From: Maribacter_C sp047345145
Lineage (GTDB): Bacteria > Bacteroidota > Bacteroidia > Flavobacteriales > Flavobacteriaceae
Reading direction: 5' to 3'
Assembly: GCF_047345145.1 (NCBI RefSeq)
Contig: NZ_JBLFER010000003.1
Span: 1-64,000 of the forward strand
DNA: 64,000 bases
Part shown: positions 1-8,274 of the stretch, in pieces
How positions within the stretch are numbered: position 1 is the stretch's first letter
Layout of the letters: the number at the start of each line of letters is the position of its first letter
Position numbers and translations under genes: made by a program
Notes under the pieces: generated by a model
Told to the model about the DNA's origin: nothing
What the model saw: the letters and a program-made list of their open reading frames with translations, nothing else
Databases searched by the model: none

Positions 1-309
1 AAAAATCAAAAAAAGGAAAACGCTCAGGATATAATAAGTAAATCGATTCAAAAGGTTTGCACAAAAAATCTTGGAAGAATAGATAAAACTTATGCTTCAA
101 AATTTGGATTTATCATAGGATACACTATGGGAAGTAAATCAAAACTGGAAATCATGAAATCGTACAGAATCAACAAAAAGCAAGCGGAACAAAAGTTAAA
201 AAACAAAAAAAGGGAAAGCGCTCTAGATATAATAAGTAAATCGATTTTAAATGCTGTCCGAAAAGTTCGGGCGGGTCTATTAATTCATTCTAAATTTTTT
301 CAATTATGA
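1..309 (+). CDS. Unknown basic ICE protein, 5' end cut by window
   Basis: The frame is open from base 1 to the stop at 307-309, so this is the C-terminal 102 residues of a longer protein whose start lies left of the window. An internal ATG at 127 is probably not the start. It is lysine-rich. A 16-codon block at 1-48 recurs in the same frame at 199-246 with 12 of 16 residues identical (shared DIISKSI). The stop overlaps the ssb start as ATGA, which suggests translational coupling. I do not recognise the family. The open frame could be partly chance in AT-rich DNA, but the in-frame repeat and the coupling argue for a real gene. Confidence 0.45.
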   Translation, partial: KNQKKENAQDIISKSIQKVCTKNLGRIDKTYASKFGFIIGYTMGSKSKLEIMKSYRINKKQAEQKLKNKKRESALDIISKSILNAVRKVRAGLLIHSKFFQL

Positions 310-659
310 GTAATCTTAGAAACAAAGTCCAACTAATTGGCAACGTGGGGAACGACCCCGAAATGACCGTTTTGGAAAGCGGTAAAAAAGTAATCCGTTT
401 TTCATTGGCTACCAATGAGAACTATCGTAACACAAAGGGCGAGAAAGTACAGAGTACCCACTGGCACAACATGGTAGCTTGGAACAAGACTGCCGAGATC
501 ATCGAAAAGTATGCGGGCAAGGGTAAAGAAATTGCCATCGAAGGCAAATTGACTTCAAGAAGCTATGAGACCAAAGAAGGCGAAAAACGTTATATCACCG
601 AAGTGATCGTTAGCGAGGTTTTATTGTTGGGTGCCAAGAACGAAAACAAAGCAGCCTAA
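306..659 (+). CDS. ssb: Single-stranded DNA-binding protein (ICE copy)
   Basis: This 117-residue protein has the OB-fold layout of bacterial SSB: an N-terminal NKVQLIGNVGNDPE segment, a central THWHNMVAWNKTAE strand and GKGKEIAIEGKL. It lacks the long acidic C-terminal tail (ending DDDIPF in many SSBs), stopping soon after the core with NENKAA. Short SSBs of this kind are common on conjugative elements, where they coat transferred single strands. It overlaps the upstream frame by four bases and is followed by a strong terminator at 681-718. It is probably the ICE's own copy and not the chromosomal replication SSB. Confidence 0.9.
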   Translation: MSNLRNKVQLIGNVGNDPEMTVLESGKKVIRFSLATNENYRNTKGEKVQSTHWHNMVAWNKTAEIIEKYAGKGKEIAIEGKLTSRSYETKEGEKRYITEVIVSEVLLLGAKNENKAA

Positions 660-680
660 TGCATTTAGTTTTTAAAATAG

Positions 681-718
681 AAAGAGGGCGTACCGTGGAA
701 AGTCGCGCCCTCTTTTTC
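681..718 (+). terminator. Rho-independent terminator after ssb
   Basis: An 8-bp perfect stem (AGAGGGCG at 683-690, CGCCCTCT at 706-713) is followed by a run of T. Confidence 0.8.
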
Positions 719-744
719 ATTACAACTAACATAAATTAAAAGCA

Positions 745-1194
745 ATGAAATCACAAGTTAATGAAATAAAAGTGAGCTACAAAGAACGCATAACCTCCCC
801 CTTTTGGCGCAAGATAAAATCCTCCAAAGATGCCGCGGAAATGTTGCATGAACTTTGGGACAAGGACACCATTCAAGTACATGAATCCTTTAAGGTAATC
901 CTATTGAACAACAGCAATAAAGTAAAAGGAATCTATCAGATTTCACAGGGAGGAATAACAGGAACGCTAGTAGATTTGAGAATTTTGTTTGCGGTTGTCC
1001 TAAAGACGCTTTCCGTAGCGATTATCTTGACCCACAACCATCCGAGCGGAACTTTAAAAGCTAGTACTGCGGACAGGCAGATTACCCGAAAAATCAAAAA
1101 CGCTGCCGAACTACTGGACATAAAACTACTAGATCACTTGATTATCGTGCCCGATGGGAACTACTACAGTTTTGCCGATGAGGGCATCCTATAA
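745..1194 (+). CDS. RadC-like JAB/MPN-domain protein
   Basis: This 149-residue protein is the isolated C-terminal JAB domain of the RadC family. The metal-binding JAMM signature is visible as HNHPSG at about residues 97-102 with a downstream Asp at about 110. The N-terminal helix-hairpin-helix part of chromosomal RadC is absent, as is usual for copies on mobile elements. The family is called a DNA repair protein but its role is not established; copies on ICEs are thought to be accessory or anti-restriction genes. It lies between two terminators with a short downstream gene, so 745-1409 may be one transcript. Confidence 0.85.
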   Translation: MKSQVNEIKVSYKERITSPFWRKIKSSKDAAEMLHELWDKDTIQVHESFKVILLNNSNKVKGIYQISQGGITGTLVDLRILFAVVLKTLSVAIILTHNHPSGTLKASTADRQITRKIKNAAELLDIKLLDHLIIVPDGNYYSFADEGIL

Positions 1195-1211
1195 ATGTAA
1201 ACCCTATAATC

Positions 1212-1409
1212 ATGGTTTATCTGAATTACATCAACTTGGATGGGGAAACCCAAGAACGCCTTTTGGAAAAATCCCGAAGGGAAATTGAAACACGACATGG
1301 CAGGGAATTAAAAACCTATGCAGCGAAAAATGGTTTGGATTACAGCGAACTTCTAAACGAGGAAGCCATCCGATACCTGTACAACTTCAAATTTGTTTTT
1401 ACGGTCTAA
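1212..1409 (+). CDS. Small hypothetical ICE protein
   Basis: This is a 65-residue charged protein of unknown function starting at ATG 1212, 17 bases after the RadC-like gene. Residues 12-55 look helical (QERLLEKSRREIETRHGREL). No signal peptide or membrane segment is visible. A hairpin terminator follows directly (1430-1465), which supports it as the last gene of this unit. I do not recognise a named family. Confidence 0.6.
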   Translation: MVYLNYINLDGETQERLLEKSRREIETRHGRELKTYAAKNGLDYSELLNEEAIRYLYNFKFVFTV

Positions 1410-1429
1410 TAGATAACTAGGTTTTAACC

Positions 1430-1465
1430 AAACGGGCAGCTTCAAAAGTTGTCCGTTTCTTTTTG
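1430..1465 (+). terminator. Rho-independent terminator
   Basis: A 13-bp stem with two G-U pairs (1430-1442 with 1446-1458) and a CAA loop is followed by CTTTTT. It ends the RadC-like unit. Confidence 0.75.
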
Positions 1466-1589
1466 GGATAGTGCAACCTTTTTTTAACAAGCTTGAATAA
1501 TCCGCAAAAATACCCGATTTCAATTCTTAAATAATGGATTTCAAAAGGTTGTAGTTACAAGAGCCTTTACTTTGAGGGAAAGGTATTCA

Positions 1590-1650
1590 TTTTTTCCCCT
1601 GCGGGGGAAAAGGAATAGCAAGAGGATAACACGCTAAAGCGGTGTTATGC
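1590..1650. other. Candidate origin of transfer (oriT) with two hairpins
   Basis: The 325-bp stretch 1466-1790 has no gene and leads into the mobilization genes. It holds two strong structures: an 8-bp stem with a TGCG tetraloop (TTTTCCCC at 1592-1599, GGGGAAAA at 1604-1611) and, 14 bases later, a stem of 9-10 bases with one bulge (1626-1634 with 1639-1648). Bacteroidota oriT sites usually sit just upstream of the mob genes and contain such inverted repeats beside the nick. The nick site itself cannot be assigned from sequence alone. Confidence 0.5.
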
Positions 1651-1790
1651 TGTTTGGTTTGGTTTTTAAATCATTCATTTTCAATGATTTGAAGTGTTTT
1701 TAATGGTTTTTTGAAATTTCAAATACCGGATTTTTTGGCATAAAAAGCCTCATAACCCCTTAAAACAGGAAAAAGATTTGGCACAAAAAC

Positions 1791-2354
1791 ATGAGAAAGA
1801 AGAAGTATACATACGATTATGCGAACATCAATGTCAGGGCGGCGGTGGCCAAAAGGTTTCGTGACTTTTCCAAAAAAGTAGCCCGTTCCCATGCGGAAGC
1901 CTTGATAGCGATGATGGACTTTTTTGAATGGCACAACTATTCCCCCTACCAACGTTTTGCCAAAGACCTAAGTGCGGGGCAGGAGCTCAACCGAAAACGT
2001 ATCGAGGCTTCCATTGCCATTTCAAAGTCCATTGAAAAAGCACAGAACATTCCCCTGACCAATATCGAGACCATGCTGAGGTCGCTCTTTGAAGAAGAAC
2101 AAAAAATGTATCAGCCCCAATTGTTGGAAGCTAAAAAGACCGATGCCGATGCCGCCCAAACCAGAAAGGAGAAGACAAGTGTTTCGAAAATAAAGTACGA
2201 CCGGGCGAACAGAAAACTGTCCGAAATCAAAGACCGTTTGCAGTATGTCTTGGACAAAATCGAACCGGTAAGCAATCGCTTTGGAAAGGATTTTTTAAAA
2301 ATTGAAATCACCACGGAAGAACTAGCGCGTTTCAAACAAGCTTTAAAAGACTAA
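1791..2354 (+). CDS. BfmA/BtgA-family mobilization protein
   Basis: This 187-residue protein begins with a basic segment and a short ribbon-helix-helix-like region (INVRAAVAKRFRDFSKKVA, residues about 12-30, then SHAEALIAMMDFFEW), followed by a long charged helical region (about 60-187). This matches the BfmA/BtgA accessory proteins of Bacteroides mobilizable elements, which bind oriT and help the relaxase. It sits five bases upstream of the relaxase gene and just after the candidate oriT, which supports that role. The family call rests on N-terminal motif and context. Confidence 0.75.
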   Translation: MRKKKYTYDYANINVRAAVAKRFRDFSKKVARSHAEALIAMMDFFEWHNYSPYQRFAKDLSAGQELNRKRIEASIAISKSIEKAQNIPLTNIETMLRSLFEEEQKMYQPQLLEAKKTDADAAQTRKEKTSVSKIKYDRANRKLSEIKDRLQYVLDKIEPVSNRFGKDFLKIEITTEELARFKQALKD

Positions 2355-2358
2355 TTAT

Positions 2359-3378
2359 ATGTACATCGCAATTTCACCTCAAAAAATTGGACAGAGCTAT
2401 TCGAATAGCGTGTCGGACTATGTCGCCTATCTCGACAAGGAAAACGAAGGTTTGGAACCCGAAAATCAAGAGCATTTTTTTAGCCAGACCGAGGATCGAA
2501 TTCCATCTGAAAAGGTAATTTCCGAAATCGATGCCAATACCGCCAAACTGAAAAAAACGGAACCTAAATTCTATTCCATTGTGGTAAGTCCAAGCCAACG
2601 GGAACTGAAAAAAATAGCACAAAATCCAGAGGCACTAAAAACCTATACGCGGGAGTTGATGAAGGTCTACACCAGCTCCTTCTATCGGGAAAAACCCATT
2701 ACGGTCGACCAGATAAAATACTATGCCAAAATCGAACACGAACGCACCTATAGAGGTTTTGAAAAAGAAGTGGTTGAGAACGCACCCTTTCGAAAACGTA
2801 TCGCCAAATTGGAAAACGATATCCGAAAAGTAGCGCGAGGGGAATTGGAGGGAAACATCAAAAAAATTCAAGCGGAAATCAAACAATTGCAAAAGGAAGC
2901 CCCATATCAAATCAATGGGAATATGATAGTAGCGGGTATGAAAAAAGAGGGAAATCAATCGCACATCCATATCATCGTGAGCCGAAAGGATGTGACCAAT
3001 TCCTTTGGCCTTTCCCCTGGATCGAAGTACAAAGCTTCCGAAGTGGAGATGCACGGAAAGAAAGTGCAACGCGGCTTCCATCGCGATGAGTTTTATGAGA
3101 AATCGGAACAGGTTTTCGATAAACTATTTAAATACGAACGCAATTTCGTGGAAACCTATACCGCTAAAAAGACACTGGTCAAAAATCCGATGTTGTTTCG
3201 GATGCTTTTGGGAAACCTCCCCACTTCCGAAAAGGCCTTGGCACTAAAACTACTTTCAAAAACAGGAATGCGTGTGCCTTCGATACCCACCAATAAAGTA
3301 CAATTGGCCCTAAAGGTTTTTCATCGTTTGCGACGAGGAATGCAACGTGCTATCGAGGCAGGTTCAATAGGAATTTAA
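2359..3378 (+). CDS. Conjugative relaxase (MobB-like, DUF5712 type)
   Basis: This 339-residue protein would nick oriT and carry the transferred strand. A histidine motif HIHIIVSRKD at about residues 201-210 resembles the metal-binding HxH motif of relaxases and is followed by a FGLSPGSKY segment typical of Bacteroidota MobB proteins. An N-terminal tyrosine (in QSYSNSVSDYVAYLD) is a candidate nucleophile. Residues 150-190 look coiled-coil. It is preceded by the BfmA-like gene and followed after 10 bases by the coupling protein, giving a compact mobilization operon. The subfamily name is from memory of conserved segments. Confidence 0.8.
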   Translation: MYIAISPQKIGQSYSNSVSDYVAYLDKENEGLEPENQEHFFSQTEDRIPSEKVISEIDANTAKLKKTEPKFYSIVVSPSQRELKKIAQNPEALKTYTRELMKVYTSSFYREKPITVDQIKYYAKIEHERTYRGFEKEVVENAPFRKRIAKLENDIRKVARGELEGNIKKIQAEIKQLQKEAPYQINGNMIVAGMKKEGNQSHIHIIVSRKDVTNSFGLSPGSKYKASEVEMHGKKVQRGFHRDEFYEKSEQVFDKLFKYERNFVETYTAKKTLVKNPMLFRMLLGNLPTSEKALALKLLSKTGMRVPSIPTNKVQLALKVFHRLRRGMQRAIEAGSIGI

Positions 3379-3388
3379 TACTATAGAT

Positions 3389-4996
3389 ATGGAAAATTTA
3401 AATTGGATTGTAGTTGTTTTAAGCCTTCTTTTTGGAAGCGCTATTTGCCTGTTCTTGGTGCGTTTTATCAAAGGAGGATTTTTTCTAAATAACGCCTGGA
3501 TTATGCTTGGTCTAACTTGGTATTGGTTCAGGGCTTCCGATACGCAACAGTTTTTATTGCTGCTTTTGCTTATCGGATTGCCTTTGCTCTTTGTCAATAT
3601 CCTCTGGTATGTATTCTTTCCTATGGAGGGCACAGCGCATACAAATAGTAGGTATCAGGTCAAGCTTCAAGTATCAAAAGGAAAGCTGACTTTGGAAAAT
3701 ATCAGAAGGGGCATCGCCATCATAGGGGCGGCGGGGAGTGGTAAAACAGAAAGTGTGGTCTACCCCTTATTGAACCATTTCAGCCAGTGGAAGTTTAGCG
3801 GGGTCATCTACGACTACAAAGACTTTGAAATCACTGAAATGGCTTTTCCGCTTTTCAGCAAAGGGAAAGTGCCTTTTCACATCATTTCCTTCGATACCAT
3901 CTATACCAAGGTCAATCCCATTGCTCCGAGATACCTGCCCGATGAGGAAAGTGTCAATGAGGTTTCGCGTGTGTTAGTTGAAAACCTACTGGAGCAAAAG
4001 GACAATACTATGAACGCTACGACCCGCTTTTTCAATGATGTGGTCGAAGGCTTGATAGGGGGTATGATATGGCGTCTGAAAACGGATTTTAAGGAGGCTT
4101 GTACCTTGCCACATTTGATTGCGTTGTATCAACATTTGGATACCAAGGGACTCATTAAATTCCTATCGGAGAACACAACATCAAGAGCCATGGCGGATGC
4201 TTTTATCAGTGGGGTAGGATCGGAGCGTCAAACGGCAGGGGTCAAAAGCACCTTGGCCAATGCCTTTAAAAAGATCAGTACACAACGCATCTTTATGGCA
4301 CTCTCCGAAGATGAAATCAATCTGAATATCAACGACCCCGAAAGTTTGGGCGTGGTTTCCGTAGTCAATAACCCGAAAATCGAAACTTCACTTTCGCCTG
4401 TTATCGCAACCATCATACACACGATTACCAAACAAATGAGCGTGCGCAAACGCAATCCTTCCTTTTTGTTGATGGAGGAAGCTGCGACCCTTCGATTGCT
4501 GAATATGCATCGCATTCCCGCTACACTTCGTAGTTATGATATCGCAACGGTCTATGTACTCCAGGATAAGATTCAAAATGACATGATGTATGGCCCGATG
4601 GCCAGTAAGGCCATTTTGAGCAACCTGTCCTATCAGTTCTTTGGGAAGGCCAATGACCCGGACACCGCGAAATACTACGAACGCTTTTTTGAAATCGTAA
4701 AGCGTGAGACCAAAAGCGTAAACAAGGGCTATAACCTGAATTTCGATACCCGTGTGACGAAAGGGGAGCGGGAAGTGGCCAAAACCCGTGCCGATGTGTT
4801 CTATGGATTGCAACAAGGGGCTTTCGTAGTGTTGGCAGATGGGAAGGATAAAAAGGTGCTGTTTAAAACGCCGAAAATCATTAGACAATTGCCTTTGCCC
4901 AATCGTAATCTAAAAGAAAAACTTCAGGAGAATTTTGATCGGATTCATCGGGAGGCGGAGGAGATTTTTTCTTCGGAAAAATTTAAAACTGAATAA
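3389..4996 (+). CDS. Type IV coupling ATPase (TraG/TraD/MobC family)
   Basis: This 535-residue membrane ATPase should link the relaxase-DNA complex to the transfer channel. Two hydrophobic segments occupy residues about 5-75. A Walker A motif (GAAGSGKTES, about 113-122) and Walker B (FLLMEEAA, about 357-364) are clear, and the YDYKDFE segment after Walker A is typical of TraG/VirD4 proteins. It is the third gene of the mobilization operon. It is shorter than many Bacteroides MobC/TraG proteins but contains the complete ATPase core. Confidence 0.88.
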   Translation: MENLNWIVVVLSLLFGSAICLFLVRFIKGGFFLNNAWIMLGLTWYWFRASDTQQFLLLLLLIGLPLLFVNILWYVFFPMEGTAHTNSRYQVKLQVSKGKLTLENIRRGIAIIGAAGSGKTESVVYPLLNHFSQWKFSGVIYDYKDFEITEMAFPLFSKGKVPFHIISFDTIYTKVNPIAPRYLPDEESVNEVSRVLVENLLEQKDNTMNATTRFFNDVVEGLIGGMIWRLKTDFKEACTLPHLIALYQHLDTKGLIKFLSENTTSRAMADAFISGVGSERQTAGVKSTLANAFKKISTQRIFMALSEDEINLNINDPESLGVVSVVNNPKIETSLSPVIATIIHTITKQMSVRKRNPSFLLMEEAATLRLLNMHRIPATLRSYDIATVYVLQDKIQNDMMYGPMASKAILSNLSYQFFGKANDPDTAKYYERFFEIVKRETKSVNKGYNLNFDTRVTKGEREVAKTRADVFYGLQQGAFVVLADGKDKKVLFKTPKIIRQLPLPNRNLKEKLQENFDRIHREAEEIFSSEKFKTE

Positions 4997-5086
4997 TCCT
5001 TACGGATGATTGCTAAGTGGAATTGGGTTGTGTACTTTGATAGTTGAAATTAATTAGTTATATTTAATTATAATTAATAATTAGTT

Positions 5087-5776
5087 TTGACTATAATTAT
5101 TTTAGTTCTTAGTATAGTAATACTCCTTTTGATTGTCATTAATCTTCTCGTAATAGCATATTTCAGAAAAAAGATTTCTACTGAAAAATTAAAAGAAGTA
5201 CAACTAGTGGAAAGTAGAATTAGCCGGAGGATACATGATGAAATTGCCAATGATATTTTCGGAGTAATGTTAAACCTTGAAAATTCTAAGGATAACAGAA
5301 GTAATAGTGGGTCAGTATTACATTCTTTGAATCAGGTTTACCATAAAGCCAGAGATATTTCAAGAAACCTTGATATTCCCGTTAATCAAGGATTTCAAAA
5401 TTCTTTGATGGAATTGATAGATTCTATGACGTATGGAAAAAAAATTCGTATTAATCCAGTTTTTAAAAGATTTCATGAGGATTTTAATATCTCCGAAACC
5501 ATACACATCGTAATCTATCGAGTGATTCAAGAACTACTTACAAATGTCATTAAACATGCAAATGCAAAGGAAGTATTCATTCAATTTTTTGCTAGAGGTA
5601 ATCGTGTAGAGATTTATGTGGAGGATGATGGAATAGGATTTGATAGTACTGAAAACAAGTTTGGCGGTCTAAAAAATGTTGAGTCCAGGGTTGGAGCTAT
5701 CAACGGGAAAATTAGAATAGATTCCGCTTCAAATAAAGGCACATTGATAACCATTGAAATACCAATAAAACTATGA
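5087..5776 (+). CDS. Membrane sensor histidine kinase (HisKA_3/NarL-partner type)
   Basis: This 229-residue kinase uses a TTG start at 5087. That start is preferred because it places a single transmembrane helix at residues 1-25, and no earlier ATG exists in frame. The phospho-acceptor motif RRIHDEIAND is near residue 50 and the HATPase domain (VIQELLTNVIKHANA, then VEDDGIGFD and GGLKNVESRV) covers about 140-229. There is no extracellular sensor domain, so the stimulus may be membrane-borne or reach it through a partner. It overlaps the response regulator by four bases. On this ICE it is a likely control point for transfer or cargo genes. Confidence 0.88.
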   Translation: MTIIILVLSIVILLLIVINLLVIAYFRKKISTEKLKEVQLVESRISRRIHDEIANDIFGVMLNLENSKDNRSNSGSVLHSLNQVYHKARDISRNLDIPVNQGFQNSLMELIDSMTYGKKIRINPVFKRFHEDFNISETIHIVIYRVIQELLTNVIKHANAKEVFIQFFARGNRVEIYVEDDGIGFDSTENKFGGLKNVESRVGAINGKIRIDSASNKGTLITIEIPIKL

Positions 5777-6414
5777 TAAAGGTGATTTTAGTAGATGATC
5801 ATGAAATGATATTGCAAGGTTTAGTAAGAACTCTAGAGGATGAAAGAGACATTGAAATCATAGGAACTGCCTTAAATCCAGAGGATGCCTTGAAATTATT
5901 AGAAAAGAAAAAACCAGATGTTTTGATTTCTGATATTTATATGAAGGGCTCTAATATAAACTCCAGTGGAATGGAATTGTTAAAGTCTATCAAATCACGC
6001 GGTATTAAGGTTCCTGTTATTTTTTTGTCAGCGTTAAGTCAAACTTACACCATAATTGAGGCCATAAGAAATGGGGTTTCAGGCTATATTGTTAAAACAA
6101 GTGATGTATCAAGATTAATAGAAGCAATAAGAAAAGTAGCGGAGGGAGGTGATTTTTTTGATGAACTATGTGTCAGTAAAATTATAAAAAGCCTAAGAAT
6201 TAGTAACGATGCAGATGGTATCGGCTTACTTTCAAATAGGGAAAAAGAAGTGTTGCTTCTATTAGGAAAGAGTTTGAAGTCATTTGAAATTGCAGAGAAA
6301 TTGCAGTTGTCCAAACACACTGTGGAAGCACATAAAAGAAACATAATTGAGAAATTGGGAATAAATGGGACTCAAGAATTATATAGTATAGCTAAGGAAA
6401 AAACGATGTATTAA
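5773..6414 (+). CDS. LuxR/NarL-family response regulator
   Basis: This 213-residue protein has a receiver domain (VILVDDHEM at the start, phospho-acceptor Asp near 54 in LISDIYM, Lys near 108 in YIVKTS) and a C-terminal GerE helix-turn-helix (LSNREKEVLLLLGKSLKSFE to KHTVEAHKRNIIEKLGI, about 152-205). It overlaps the kinase stop as ATGA, so the two form a cognate pair. The DNA targets are unknown; the ICE transfer operon and the adjacent small membrane protein are obvious candidates. Confidence 0.9.
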   Translation: MIKVILVDDHEMILQGLVRTLEDERDIEIIGTALNPEDALKLLEKKKPDVLISDIYMKGSNINSSGMELLKSIKSRGIKVPVIFLSALSQTYTIIEAIRNGVSGYIVKTSDVSRLIEAIRKVAEGGDFFDELCVSKIIKSLRISNDADGIGLLSNREKEVLLLLGKSLKSFEIAEKLQLSKHTVEAHKRNIIEKLGINGTQELYSIAKEKTMY

Positions 6415-6415
6415 T

Positions 6416-6667
6416 TTGGAAGATTATTTTGAAATATTACTTGATTCTAATTACGCTGTTGCAGGCTTTGTATTAATTTGTGCGACCTGTGCTGCGAATT
6501 TGATTATGGTAGTTTCAAGAGCAATTAATACTCATCGAGTTATACGTTCGATAAATGAAAATTCGGATATTGAAGAGATTATGATAGGTAAAAAAGGGGA
6601 AATCACAGTCAAGAAAAAAATATTGGAAAATCTAAAAAAGGAAATTCCAAGAGAAAGCCTAGAATAA
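6416..6667 (+). CDS. Small membrane protein downstream of the two-component pair
   Basis: This 83-residue protein has a probable TTG start at 6416, one base after the regulator's stop. One hydrophobic segment (residues about 13-35) is followed by a basic and acidic cytoplasmic tail. No family is recognised. Its position suggests co-transcription with the kinase and regulator and a possible accessory or sensory role at the membrane. A non-ATG start on two of the three genes of this operon is unusual; the true start could also be further in. Confidence 0.5.
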   Translation: MEDYFEILLDSNYAVAGFVLICATCAANLIMVVSRAINTHRVIRSINENSDIEEIMIGKKGEITVKKKILENLKKEIPRESLE

Positions 6668-6771
6668 CTAAACAACTGTCATTGACTGAATTGAATTTAA
6701 AGGAGTGACTAAAAGAGAATTTTGAGCGAGTTCATAGCGATGCGAGTTTTTTTTGAAAAATAGTCGTTTTT

Positions 6772-6873
6772 TTAAAATAACTTCAAAAAGAAACATGCGA
6801 ATGCCAAAACCATTAGGATGATTGTAATGTTGGTCAGCCCAGCGATTATTTTGGAGCAATTCGGTTCTTTCAT
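6772..6873 (-). CDS. Possible 33-residue single-pass membrane peptide
   Basis: Reading the minus strand from ATG at 6873, a 33-residue frame encodes a short polar N-terminus (MKEPNCSKI) followed by a nearly continuous hydrophobic helix (residues 9-33). The 14-bp hairpin at 6878-6911 lies directly upstream of its start. There is no other gene between 6668 and 7154, and 6912-7154 shows nothing else I can support. No family is recognised, and a chance frame is possible. Confidence 0.35.
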   Translation of the reverse strand: MKEPNCSKIIAGLTNITIILMVLAFACFFLKLF

Positions 6874-6877
6874 ATAT

Positions 6878-6911
6878 AACTCTTTACAGAAGGTGCATTC
6901 TGTAAAGAGTT
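6878..6911. repeat. Left cargo-border hairpin
   Basis: A perfect 14-bp inverted repeat (6878-6891 with 6898-6911, core CTCTTTACAGAA) has a 6-base loop. Almost the same stem occurs at 17870-17901 at the other end of the cargo block. Only the stem is conserved; the loop and flanks differ. Confidence 0.7.
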
Positions 6912-7154
6912 TGTTACGTGGGACATATTTATAGGCTAAACCTATACTTTTTACAATTAGAGAAATTACTGGAAAAATTATCTAACACCAAATATTTATA
7001 GCGGTATTCTACTATTCTCTTGTTTAGAAAGTAGCATTACGATACATAAGTAATACAAAACCTCCAAAAGAATAATATTTATATTTACAGATATAAGAAG
7101 GATATTATCAATTATGTTATCCTATTGTTGCTAAAAAGCTGAAAAACCATCGTA

Positions 7155-8261
7155 ATGAAAAGAAATTTGCTCTACTACCCAACAATAAATATCCCAAAAA
7201 ACGCGTGGTTAAAAAGTGCTTTATTTTATTGGGATGAAGTTAGTTCGATTGTACCGAGTGATTACGATGGGAATCTTTTGCTAGATTTAGATAGAGACAT
7301 CGAGTACTTAATTGATATTGAAGTTTTCAGACCAATTAAACCTGAAACTTTGGTTTCTGCACAAGATAATTGGGAGGAATTTGAAAAATTCCAAAATGAA
7401 TTTAAAGAAGTTATACTCGGTAAAAGATTTCAAACAAGACTTGAAAGACAACGAAGACCATTTAGTTCCAGGATTCATTCTAATAAAATTCAAGACCTCA
7501 GAACATCAAGAGTTCATTCTAATAAGACATCGGATGGACTTTTCTATTTTTTAGAAGAAAAGGGATTAGCAAAAAGGGAAGATGGAAATGATTGGATACA
7601 ATTTGAACAAAACACTGCTTTACTATATATGTCATTGTTAGCAAAATATCTTGCGGACATTGACAAAGAACATACTTCAATTGGTACAGACAGTGTAGTT
7701 TATGAGAATTTCAATTTTCAAAAAGTGAATAAGAACAACGGATTTCCAGTAGCTTCGTTGGCTTTCAAGAACATTCTTCCTACACCAAAACGCAATGTTT
7801 CGATTGAAAAAATTATAAAATTCAAAGAAAAAAGAAAAGATAACTTGAAACACTTCAATTTAAAACTATCTGAATTCCAAAATAAAGCATCAAAGTCTGA
7901 ATCTAATTCCGAACTTAAAGAAACAACTATCAATTTTCAAGACGAATTAGTCAAAGGTGTGAATGATTTAGTTCAAGTCTTGGGAGATTCTAAAATTGAA
8001 ACAACCTTGAAAACTGTAAAAACATTAATAAGTTTAAAGTCACCTACTTTGATTGCTTCAACAGTAGCTATTGTTAATAGTAGCAATAACTTCCTAAACT
8101 TACCCATAGAATTAACCACAATAGGAATTGGGGTTATGGGTGGAATTGAATTATCGACCAAATATGTTGAATTGAGGAATAAAAATAGAGCTAATTTGAG
8201 AAATTCACCTTTTTCATATTTATATCACGCTAGAAATAGTGGAGTAATTAATAGAATGTAG
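7155..8261 (+). CDS. DUF6236-like orphan cargo protein
   Basis: This 368-residue protein is encoded in strongly AT-rich DNA unlike the ICE backbone. The N-terminal half (LLYYPTINIPKNAWLKSALFY, then WDEVSSIVP) resembles the DUF6236 family, whose function is unknown to me. A short internal duplication (SRIHSNK then SRVHSNK, about residues 115-130) may be recent. Two weakly hydrophobic segments near residues 295-340 could contact a membrane. It stands alone ahead of an intergenic repeat. Position in a defence island suggests, but does not show, an anti-phage role. Confidence 0.65.
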   Translation: MKRNLLYYPTINIPKNAWLKSALFYWDEVSSIVPSDYDGNLLLDLDRDIEYLIDIEVFRPIKPETLVSAQDNWEEFEKFQNEFKEVILGKRFQTRLERQRRPFSSRIHSNKIQDLRTSRVHSNKTSDGLFYFLEEKGLAKREDGNDWIQFEQNTALLYMSLLAKYLADIDKEHTSIGTDSVVYENFNFQKVNKNNGFPVASLAFKNILPTPKRNVSIEKIIKFKEKRKDNLKHFNLKLSEFQNKASKSESNSELKETTINFQDELVKGVNDLVQVLGDSKIETTLKTVKTLISLKSPTLIASTVAIVNSSNNFLNLPIELTTIGIGVMGGIELSTKYVELRNKNRANLRNSPFSYLYHARNSGVINRM

Positions 8262-8274
8262 AAAGCCAGTTGGC

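Noticed and set aside
2374..3081. Minus-strand frames opposite the relaxase
   Set aside because: They lie opposite conserved relaxase motifs and have no family signature.
6668..6859. Minus-strand 63-codon frame
   Set aside because: It has no recognisable features and overlaps the more plausible hydrophobic 33-codon frame (6772-6873) in another frame.
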